A stretch of DNA of 43,169 nt from Streptomyces sp. GKU 895. GTDB taxonomy: Bacteria; Actinomycetota; Actinomycetes; Streptomycetales; Streptomycetaceae. The stretch spans positions 1 through 43,169 of the forward strand of contig MWJO01000074.1 of the NCBI GenBank assembly GCA_002027195.1, written 5' to 3'. A program made the position numbers and the translations under genes. This document shows, piece by piece, positions 36,466-43,169 of this stretch; the first letter of the stretch is position 1, and the number at the start of each line of letters is the position of its first letter. The notes beneath the pieces are model-generated. The model was given only the letters and a program-made list of their open reading frames with translations, ran no database searches and was not told the origin of the DNA.

Positions 36466-36963
36466 GTGACCGACATAGACAGCCAGTTCCTGCGCGGCCT
36501 GTTCGACGAGGAAGGCACCCTGTACGCGGGGCGCGGAACGGCGCTGTACCGCCTCTACGGCGTCGAGGGCCTGCTGTACGTCGGCATCTCGACCTGCCCG
36601 CTCACCCGAGTGCGCACCCACCTGCGCGACAAGCCGTGGGGGCCCGATGTCATCGGCATCAGGATCGAGTACCCGGCCGACGCGGAGGAGGCGGAGCGGC
36701 ATGCCATCAGGGCCGAGCGGCCTCGCCACAACGACACGTACAACGGCCGCCCCGAGGAGATCTGGACCCGGCTGGCCGACCGTCTCTGCGCCGACATCAC
36801 GGCGGGCCGCATGCTGCCGGGCGAAAGGCTGCCGAGCCCGAGGAAGCTCGCCGCGTCGGAAGGCGTCGCGGTGTGGGTCGGTGAACGCGCCTACCAGGTG
36901 CTCAGGGAACGCGGGCTGATCAGGAGTGTTCCGCGGAGGGGCTGGATCGTGGCCGCCGGTTGA
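36466..36963 (+). CDS. GIY-YIG domain fused to GntR-type winged helix-turn-helix
   Basis: GTG 36466 follows AAGGAG at 36451-36456. The 165-residue protein has two parts. Residues about 24-92 fit a GIY-YIG fold: ALYRLY, GLLYVGIS, the Arg in LTRVRTH, the Glu in AERHAI and the Asn in RPRHND, i.e. the usual catalytic set. Residues about 98-165 are a GntR-like winged helix (IWTRLADRLCADITAGRMLP, ERLPSPRKLAASEGV, AYQVLRERGLIRSVPRRGW). It may be a regulator using a degenerate nuclease fold as sensor or dimeriser, or an active nuclease. The 3' end overlaps the convergent PAP2 gene by 44 bases. Confidence 0.82.
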   Translation: MTDIDSQFLRGLFDEEGTLYAGRGTALYRLYGVEGLLYVGISTCPLTRVRTHLRDKPWGPDVIGIRIEYPADAEEAERHAIRAERPRHNDTYNGRPEEIWTRLADRLCADITAGRMLPGERLPSPRKLAASEGVAVWVGERAYQVLRERGLIRSVPRRGWIVAAG

Positions 36964-37702
36964 GGAAGAGCCACAGCGACCCGAGCAGCACCGTGCACAG
37001 GAACCAGCTGGCGACGACGTCCAGCGGCCAGTGGTAGCCGCGCCGGACCAGCCCGAACGAGACGCCGAGCACGGCGAGGGCGCAGAGCGCGACGAGGACA
37101 CGGCGGGCCCACGCGGTCCGCAGCCAGGGCAGGAGCAGCAGCGTCGCGGAGCCGTAGGCGACGGCGGCCGTGGCGGTGTGGCCCGAGGGGAAGTAGCCGA
37201 CGCCGGGCGGCATGACGTGGGTGCCGTGGCGGGCGGTGAGTTCCTTGAGCGGGATGATCAGCGCCGGGACCAGGGCCATCACGACGGCCCCGGCGGTGGC
37301 GGGCGCCCACCAGCGGTCTGTACCGGTACGCCGGGCGCGCAGCGCCACATGGACCAGGACGACGGCGAGGATCGGCACCGCCACCTGCATGTTGCCCAGG
37401 TCGGCGAGGAGTTCGGAGGCGCGGTCCGGGTGGAGGAGGGCGCGGCTGACGCGCTCGTCCAGGCGGAGCAGGGGGCCGTCGGCCACGACCTGCCAGGTGA
37501 TCAGCGCGAAGAGGAGGGCCGGAAGCCCGAGAAGGAGAACGAGGAGGAGAAAGAAGGAGGTCGCCGCCCGGAACAGGGGGGGTGGTTCCGGGGCGGCCGT
37601 CCGGACCGGATCGTCGCGCGCCCCGGGGGGTTTGGGGCGCGTGACCGTCCGATCGGTGAGGAGATCCGGAGCCGGAGGCTCCGGTTGTGTGCGCGAGGGC
37701 AC
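36920..37702 (-). CDS. PAP2 superfamily membrane phosphatase
   Basis: The 260-residue product starts at GTG 37702, which lacks a good Shine-Dalgarno. A Pro-rich cytoplasmic head is followed by about six helices. PAP2 motifs are present: KELTARHG (motif 1, Lys and Arg), FPSGHTA (motif 2) and SFGLVRRGYHWPLDV (motif 3, Arg, His and Asp). It would dephosphorylate a lipid phosphate or undecaprenyl pyrophosphate-like substrate at the membrane. Its last 44 bases are antisense to the end of the GIY-YIG/GntR gene. Confidence 0.86.
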   Translation of the reverse strand: MPSRTQPEPPAPDLLTDRTVTRPKPPGARDDPVRTAAPEPPPLFRAATSFFLLLVLLLGLPALLFALITWQVVADGPLLRLDERVSRALLHPDRASELLADLGNMQVAVPILAVVLVHVALRARRTGTDRWWAPATAGAVVMALVPALIIPLKELTARHGTHVMPPGVGYFPSGHTATAAVAYGSATLLLLPWLRTAWARRVLVALCALAVLGVSFGLVRRGYHWPLDVVASWFLCTVLLGSLWLFLNRRPRSSPSAEHS

Positions 37703-37739
37703 GACCAGGTCGAAGCTGGGGAGGCCCCGGCCTGATGTC

Positions 37740-37759
37740 GCCCACAGTCCCCTGTGGGC
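37740..37759. promoter_or_regulatory. Perfect hairpin GCCCACAG-TCCC-CTGTGGGC upstream of the PAP2 gene
   Basis: 8-bp arms with a 4-base loop, 37 bases upstream of the PAP2 start and about 200 bases past the gabT stop. No T-run adjoins it, so it may be an operator or leader hairpin for PAP2 rather than a gabT terminator. The rest of the 259-base gap holds no gene. Confidence 0.35.
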
Positions 37760-37961
37760 GGGGTGTATCTCTCATCTGGGTAGAACCTACGGCAGCGAGT
37801 AGGGGTACGACAGCCGGAATCGGGTCCTGCCATGCACCTCGCACACCTTCTTCACACCCTCTGCAGTCGGCCGCCCCAGACCCGGAATCCGCTGTGCGTT
37901 CACGCCCGGGGCGGCTGTGAAAAGAGAGGTTTCGCCCGGACGATCACCGCGGACGATTGCC

Positions 37962-39296
37962 TCAGATGCGGGCGAAGGCCTGCTCGATGATGTCGAGGCC
38001 CTCGTTGAGGAGGTCCTCGCCGATGACGAGCGGGGGCAGGAAGCGCAGCACGTTGCCGTAGGTGCCACAGGTGAGGACCAGCAGGCCCTCCTGGTGGCAC
38101 GCCTTGGCGAGGGCGGCGGTGGCCTCCGGGTTCGGCTCCTTGGTGGCGCGGTCCTTCACCAGCTCGATGGCGATCATCGCGCCACGGCCGCGGACGTCAC
38201 CGATGAGGTCGAACTTCTCGGCCATGGCGCCGAGGCGGGCCTTCATGATCGCCTCGATGTTCTTCGCCCTGGCGTTGAGGTCGAGCTCCTTCATCGTCTC
38301 GATGGAGCCGAGCGCACCGGCGCAGGCGACCGGGTTGCCGCCGTACGTACCGCCCAGGCCACCGGCGTGCGCGGCGTCCATGATCTCGGCGCGGCCGGTG
38401 ACGGCGGCGAGCGGCAGACCGCCCGCGATGCCCTTGGCGGTGGTGATCAGGTCGGGGACGATGCCCTCGTCCTCGCAGGCGAACCACTGACCGGTACGGC
38501 AGAAGCCGGACTGAATCTCGTCCGCGACGAAGACGATGCCGTTGTCGGCGGCGAACTGGCGGATCGCCGGCAGGAAGCCCTTGGCGGGCTCGATGAAGCC
38601 GCCCTCACCGAGCACCGGCTCGATGATGATCGCGGCGACGTTGTCCGGGCCCACCTGCTTGGTGATCTGGTCGATGGCCTGCGCGGCGGCCTCGGGGCCG
38701 GCGTTCTCCGCACCGGTGGGCCAGCGGTAGCCGTAGGCGACCGGCACGCGGTACACCTCGGGGGCGAAGGGGCCGAAGCCGTGCTTGTACGGCATGTTCT
38801 TCGCGGTCAGCGCCATGGTGAGGTTCGTACGGCCGTGGTAGCCGTGGTCGAAGACGACGACGGCCTGGCGCTTGGTGTACGCACGCGCGATCTTGACGGC
38901 GTTCTCGACGGCCTCGGCGCCGGAGTTGAACAGCGCGGACTTCTTGGCGTGGTCGCCGGGGGTCAGCTCGGCCAGCGCCTCCGCGACCTCCACGTAGCCC
39001 TCGTACGGCGTGACCATGAAACAGGTGTGGGTGAAGTCGGCGAGCTGGGCGCTCGCGCGGCGTACCACGGCCTCGGCGGACGCGCCGACGCTGGTCACCG
39101 CGATGCCGGAGCCGAAGTCGATGAGCCGGTTGCCGTCGACGTCCTCGATGATGCCGCCGCCCGCCCGCGCGGTGAACACGGGCAGCACCGAGCCGACGCC
39201 CTGCGCGACCGCTTCGAGACGGCGGGCCTGCAGCTCCTGCGACTTCGGGCCGGGGATGGCGGTGACGATCCGGCGCTCCTGCGGAAGTGCGCTCAT
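37962..39296 (-). CDS. gabT: 4-aminobutyrate aminotransferase
   Basis: ATG 39296 follows AGGAG on the minus strand. The 444-residue class III aminotransferase has DFGSGIAVTSVG, FNSGAEAVENAVKIARA, FDHGYHGRTNLTMALT, IIEPVLGEGGFIEPAKGF, VADEIQSGFCRTG and the PLP Lys in LITTAKGIAGGLPL. Length and motifs fit GabT/PuuE, which transfers the amino group of GABA to 2-oxoglutarate. It would complete the polyamine route of the 28-36 kb operon by yielding succinic semialdehyde. By memory it corresponds to SCO5676 of S. coelicolor. Confidence 0.93.
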   Translation of the reverse strand: MSALPQERRIVTAIPGPKSQELQARRLEAVAQGVGSVLPVFTARAGGGIIEDVDGNRLIDFGSGIAVTSVGASAEAVVRRASAQLADFTHTCFMVTPYEGYVEVAEALAELTPGDHAKKSALFNSGAEAVENAVKIARAYTKRQAVVVFDHGYHGRTNLTMALTAKNMPYKHGFGPFAPEVYRVPVAYGYRWPTGAENAGPEAAAQAIDQITKQVGPDNVAAIIIEPVLGEGGFIEPAKGFLPAIRQFAADNGIVFVADEIQSGFCRTGQWFACEDEGIVPDLITTAKGIAGGLPLAAVTGRAEIMDAAHAGGLGGTYGGNPVACAGALGSIETMKELDLNARAKNIEAIMKARLGAMAEKFDLIGDVRGRGAMIAIELVKDRATKEPNPEATAALAKACHQEGLLVLTCGTYGNVLRFLPPLVIGEDLLNEGLDIIEQAFARI

Positions 39297-39509
39297 GAGG
39301 GGCTCCTGGGGGTGTGGCGTACGGGGTCTTACCGAACGTCCTGCGGACGCATGACTCTTTTCTCGCAGGCTAGGGCGGGGAGCGGAGGGTGGGCATGCTC
39401 CATGTGGGCGGTGTCAGGGTGGCGGGTTTGTCCGCGGTGGACATAGCGGCGCCGACCGGTGAGCTGGCGCAGGCGGCCGTCCGCTCCGTGGGCCCCGGCC
39501 GCGTAAGCG

Positions 39510-39538
39510 GTGAACTCCCCTTGCGAGGGCGTTAGATT
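39510..39538 (+). promoter_or_regulatory. Candidate promoter for the membrane ATPase gene
   Basis: GTGAAC (39510-39515), a 17-base spacer and TAGATT (39533-39538) fit a streptomycete vegetative promoter fairly well. It lies 44 bases before the ATG. The 286-base divergent gap to gabT also holds a small inverted repeat CGTCC-TGC-GGACG (39337-39349) near the gabT side. Confidence 0.4.
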
Positions 39539-39582
39539 GACCGCTGACGGTGGACGGAACGGCTGGTCAGGGAGCAGGGGCG

Positions 39583-42011
39583 ATGGACAGCGACGGGACG
39601 CGGGACAGTCGGGGTACGCATGCGAACCCGGTGCCTCGTCCGGCGGGACCACCGGACGCGCCGAGGGTGCCGCCGCAGCCGGGACACAGCCCCGGGGCGC
39701 TCGTGGCCGACTGGCTCAACGAGAAGCGACCCGAGGCCGAGCCCGGCATCTGGCGGTTCGGCTACCAGCGGCCCAAAGCGGCCCGGAAGGCCGAGCGGCT
39801 CTCCCCGGTGACCGTCGCGGGCATGCTGATCCCGCTCGTCGTCGGCATCGTGTTCTGGTCCTTCTGGCGGCGCGGTGAGGTGCCGTACGAGTTCACGGTG
39901 CTGCGACTGTTCACGCCGGACGACTGGTGGTGGGGCGGCACGCTGGCCACACCCAAGGAGCTGGGGGGCAGTCGGTCCCGTACCCCGGCGTGGAGGCGCT
40001 GGAGGTCTACAGCGGCCTCTCCTTCGCCGTCCTCGTGTACCTGGTGGTCCGGCTCGGCGGCTGGGCCGTCGTCGCCCGGCACTTCGTCGGCCGCAAGGCC
40101 CAGCCCGCGCGGGCCCTCATCGCCGCCCTGGGCGGCCTGATCGCCCTCAGCTTCGTCTTCCCGGACGCCTTTCCCATCGTCGGCTGGGACCCGGTGCCCG
40201 TCGTCACCCCGCTGTTCTCCCTGCTCGTGCTGATCACCGACGGGTACGGGGTGTACGGCTCGCCCTCCAAGCAGCTGCTCGACACCGCCGTCGTCGTCCT
40301 CGTCCTGCTGCCCTTCGCCCGCCTCGGCGGCTGGCTGCCGCTCGCCCGCACCTGGCTCGCCGACCGCCGTCGCGCCGCGCACGGCCAGGACCCGGCCGTC
40401 GTCGCCGAACAGCCCCGCGCCCGCTGGCCCGAACTGCGCGAGGCCGGCCAGTACCAGGCCGCCGACCTGCTCGCCGGTGAGCTGCTCGCCGGGCGGATGA
40501 ACGACGTGGACTGCGCCCGCATCGAACACGGCTGGCACCGGGCCCGCCGCCTCGGCCGGCTCGCCGACTTCACGGACACGGTGCTGCGGCAGGGCGCCGC
40601 CGCCTTCACCCACCCCTCCGGCGCCCGCGACCTCGCCCACCGCGCCGCCCGGCACGACCTGCTCACCGGGCAGGTCCGCATCGGCCGGTGGGCCGAGGCC
40701 GAGCGCACCCCGCTGGCGTACGGCGGGGTCGGCGCCGCCCTCGGACCGGAGACCCTGCGCACCTCACTGCTGGTCGTCGGCCCGTCCGGCGCCGGCAAGA
40801 CCCGGCAGGTGATCGCCCCGGTGGCGGAGTCCCTGACGCTCCAGGCCCTCACCGGAAGCTGCGCCGTCGTCGTGGTGTGCGGCGCGGGAACGCCGCTCGG
40901 GGCGGACTCGGCCTACGACGTGGTGGTCCGCGTCGGCGACCCCGCCTCCGTGCACGACCTCGACCCCTACGCCGAGGCCGACGACCCCGACGAGGCGGCC
41001 GGGTTCCTCGCCGAGGCGCTGGCCGGCGACCTCGACACCGTGGGCGCCGAGCGTGCCGTACGGCCCCTCGCCCAGCTGCTGGGCCCGTACCGGGCCGCGT
41101 ACGGGCGCTTCCCGGCGCTGCCCGTCCTGCGCGAACTGCTCGAAGGGGACCTCGCCCGCCTCGCCGACCTGCGCGCGCGGCTCGCCGACGACCGCCACGC
41201 GGCGATGCGCCGTGAGCTGGACGCCCGCGTCCGGCAGGCCGGCACCCCCGGCGACCCCGGTCCGGCGCTCGCCGACCGGCTCGCCCTGCTGGACCGGCCC
41301 GCGTTCGACGGCTTCTTCGGCTCCGGCGGCGCTGGTTCCGGTGGCGCAGGCTCCGCCGGGTCCGACATCCGCCCGTTCTCCCTCCGCGCCGTCGCCCACC
41401 ACCCGCTCCGGGTCCGCATCGACCTGCCCCGGCACGGCCACGAGGAGGCCGCGCGGCTGCTCGCCCGGCTGGTGCTGGCCCAGTTCGCGCGGGTCGCCCA
41501 GGAAGGCGAGGGGGTCCGCGACCACTTCGTGAGCCTGGTCCTCGACGACGCCACCGGCACCGTCACCCCCGGGTCGCTGCGCCGGATCCAGCGGCTGCGC
41601 TCGCAGAACGCCGGTGTGGTGCTGGCGCTGCGCTCGGTCTCCGACGTCCCCGAGGCCCTGCACGGGCCGCTGTACGGGGCGGTCGGCTGCCGGATGGCGC
41701 TGTCCGGGGTGACGACCTGGGACGGCAGCCGCTTCGCCGAGGCCTGGGGCACGGAGTGGGTGGAGACCAAGGACGTCGCCCAGCACACCGTCTTCGCCGA
41801 CCAGCCGATGACCCGGCTCATGCACTCCCTGCGCAAGCTGGTCACCGGCAAGGCCGTGACCACGGAGGCGGTCACCGTCCGCCAGGTGGAGCGGGAGCGC
41901 TGGTCCGCGTCCGAACTGGCGCACGCGGTACCGCCGGGGCACGCGGTGCTGTCCCTGACCACGGTGAAGGGGGAGCACGCGCCGCCGCTCCTGGTGGACC
42001 TGAGGGGCTGA
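39583..42011 (+). CDS. Membrane-anchored VirD4/FtsK-like ATP-binding protein, one frameshift
   Basis: ATG 39583 follows GGAGCAGGGG. After about 130 codons one G is missing in the run at 39963-39968, and the frame continues QSVPYPGVEALEVYSG. The joined product is about 809 residues. The N-terminus is hydrophilic. About five membrane helices follow (LSPVTVAGMLIPLVVGIVFW, LSFAVLVYLVVRLGG, ALIAALGGLIALSFVF, LLDTAVVVLVLLPFARL), then a cytoplasmic ATPase with Walker A VVGPSGAGKTRQ and a Walker B-like VSLVLDDATG. LRSQNAGVVLALRSVSDV resembles the TraG/VirD4 helix region. It is known to me only as a conserved streptomycete ATP/GTP-binding protein. No relaxase or other secretion genes are near. Confidence 0.75.
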
Positions 42012-42082
42012 GGAGCCGAGTCGGACCGTACGGTGAGGCAGAATCGGCACAGGCCGTTCATACACCGCGGCCAAATGATCAC

Positions 42083-42148
42083 CTCGGCCCACCTCGCCCA
42101 TGCACTCGGCCCCACCTCACCGACCGCTCGGCCCACCTCACCGACCTG
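42083..42148 (+). repeat. 22-bp tandem repeat, about 2.8 copies, in the PucR leader
   Basis: CTCGGCCCACCTCGCC (42083, partial), then CTCGGCCCCACCTCACCGAC (42105) and CTCGGCCCACCTCACCGACC (42127). The copies run up to 9 bases before the regulator start. They may be operator sites for the adjacent regulator. An in-frame ATG at 42100 would translate part of the repeat, but the conserved protein start is 42157. Confidence 0.6.
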
Positions 42149-42156
42149 AAGGCCTC

Positions 42157-43169
42157 ATGCCTCCCACCCTCGCCTCGCTCGTCCACCACTCCGCGCTCAA
42201 GCTGACCGTGCGCGCGGGCGAGGACCGCCTCGACGTCCCCGTGCGCTGGGCGCACGTCAGCGAGCTCGCCGACCCCGTGCCGTACATGGAGGGCGGGGAA
42301 CTGCTGCTGATCACCGCGCTGAAGCTGGACGCCGAGGACCCCGAGGCGATGCGGCGGTACGTGAAGCGGCTGGTCGGCGCCGGGGTCGTCGGGCTCGGCT
42401 TCGCGGTCGGCGTCAACTACGAGGACATCCCCGAGGCGCTGGTGGACGCCGCCGAGGCCGAGGGGCTGCCCCTCCTCGAGGTCCCCCGGCGCACCCCGTT
42501 CCTCGCCATCAGCAAGGCCGTGTCCGCGGCCATCGCCGCCGACCAGTACCGCGCGGTGACGGCGGGATTCGCCGCCCAGCGCGAGCTGACGAAGCAGGCG
42601 CTCGTGGAGGGCCCCGAGGGGCTGCTCGCCGCGCTCGCCGCGCAGGTCGACGGGTGGACGGCGCTGTACGACGCCTCGGGCGCCGTCGTCGCCACCGCGC
42701 CCGAGTGGGCCGGACGGCGGGCCGCGCGGCTGACCGCGGACGTGGAGCGGCTGCGCGAGCGGCCCGCACCGGCGTCGTCGGTGGTCGCGGGCCCGGCGGA
42801 CGAGGACCGCGTCGAACTGCACTCCCTGGGCACGGGCCGGCGGCCCCGGGCCGCGCTCGCGGTGGGCACCGCCTCGGCACTCGGCACGGCCGAGCGGTAC
42901 GCCGTCCATTCGGCGATCGCCCTGCTGACGCTCACGACGGAGCGGTCACGGTCGCTGCACGCCGCCGAGCAGCGGATCGGGGCGGCGGTGCTGCGGATGC
43001 TCCTGGCGGGCGAGCCGGACCACGCCCGGGCCGTGGCCGGGGATCTGTACGGGGCGGCCGAGTCCTTCCAGGACGTGCTGTGGCAGGACCTGCCGACGCG
43101 CTGGGTGTGGGCCGGTACTCGGTGCTCTGGATGCTGGTCATGCTCACCGCGACCGGGGTGGCCGTCGGC
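42157..43169 (+). CDS. PucR family transcriptional regulator (C-terminus cut by window end)
   Basis: ATG 42157 gives PPTLASLVHHSALKLTV, the usual beginning of actinobacterial PucR proteins. The N-terminal PucR domain includes RWAHVSELADPVPYMEGGEL and LLITALKL, followed by a GGDEF/GAF-like middle (ALYDASGAVVATAPEWAG, AVHSAIALLTLTTERSRSLH). The C-terminal helix-turn-helix would lie beyond the window. From about 43056 the sequence stops resembling the family. By position it may control GABA or polyamine use, as its orthologue sits beside gabT in other streptomycetes by my recollection. Confidence 0.8.
   Translation, partial: MPPTLASLVHHSALKLTVRAGEDRLDVPVRWAHVSELADPVPYMEGGELLLITALKLDAEDPEAMRRYVKRLVGAGVVGLGFAVGVNYEDIPEALVDAAEAEGLPLLEVPRRTPFLAISKAVSAAIAADQYRAVTAGFAAQRELTKQALVEGPEGLLAALAAQVDGWTALYDASGAVVATAPEWAGRRAARLTADVERLRERPAPASSVVAGPADEDRVELHSLGTGRRPRAALAVGTASALGTAERYAVHSAIALLTLTTERSRSLHAAEQRIGAAVLRMLLAGEPDHARAVAGDLYGAAESFQDVLWQDLPTRWVWAGTRCSGCWSCSPRPGWPS

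Overview
The window is a very high-GC actinobacterial chromosome segment. Codon use, Tat and lipoprotein signals, and close protein resemblance to what I remember of Streptomyces coelicolor point to Streptomyces. The first half looks like core chromosome: a secreted lytic transglycosylase (cut by the window start), a DUF4184 membrane protein, a ~1 kb repeat-rich gap, polA, an FdhF/YdeP-type molybdopterin oxidoreductase, a PaaI-type thioesterase, two small envelope proteins, the livKHMGF branched-chain amino-acid transporter, an ANTAR response regulator, a tRNA gene with anticodon CAA, an HTH-LAGLIDADG protein, pyruvate kinase, a SIMPL protein and a Tat-exported 5'-nucleotidase.

From 22.1 to 28.2 kb a run of minus-strand genes encodes an N-hydroxylating monooxygenase, a PLP-dependent decarboxylase, an M1 aminopeptidase and a NADAR protein. 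From 28.4 to 35.7 kb a plus-strand operon looks like polyamine uptake and catabolism: aldehyde dehydrogenase, PotD-, PotA-, PotB- and PotC-like transporter parts, and a PuuB-like FAD oxidoreductase. gabT (minus strand, 38-39.3 kb) would feed the resulting GABA into central metabolism. Between them lie a small unknown gene with a structured leader, a GIY-YIG/GntR fusion and a PAP2 phosphatase. The window closes with a membrane-anchored VirD4/FtsK-like ATPase and a PucR-type regulator that runs off the end.

Many genes carry single-base indels in short G or C runs (fdhF-like, lipoprotein, livH, monooxygenase, decarboxylase, pepN, aldehyde dehydrogenase, potC, ATPase). Protein similarity resumes cleanly in the new frame each time, which suggests uncorrected sequencing errors more than gene decay. 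I annotate these as single genes and mark the break points.

The items most worth a second look are: the CAA-anticodon tRNA with a short (class I) variable loop, although leucine tRNAs normally have a long arm, and its HTH-LAGLIDADG neighbour; a 10-bp stem at 35738-35791 that would bury the ribosome-binding site of the small unknown gene; the GIY-YIG/GntR fusion; the phased CACATCCG repeats before livH; and the decarboxylase/N-hydroxylase pair with no siderophore synthetase nearby. No CRISPR array, insertion sequence, integrase or rRNA was seen.
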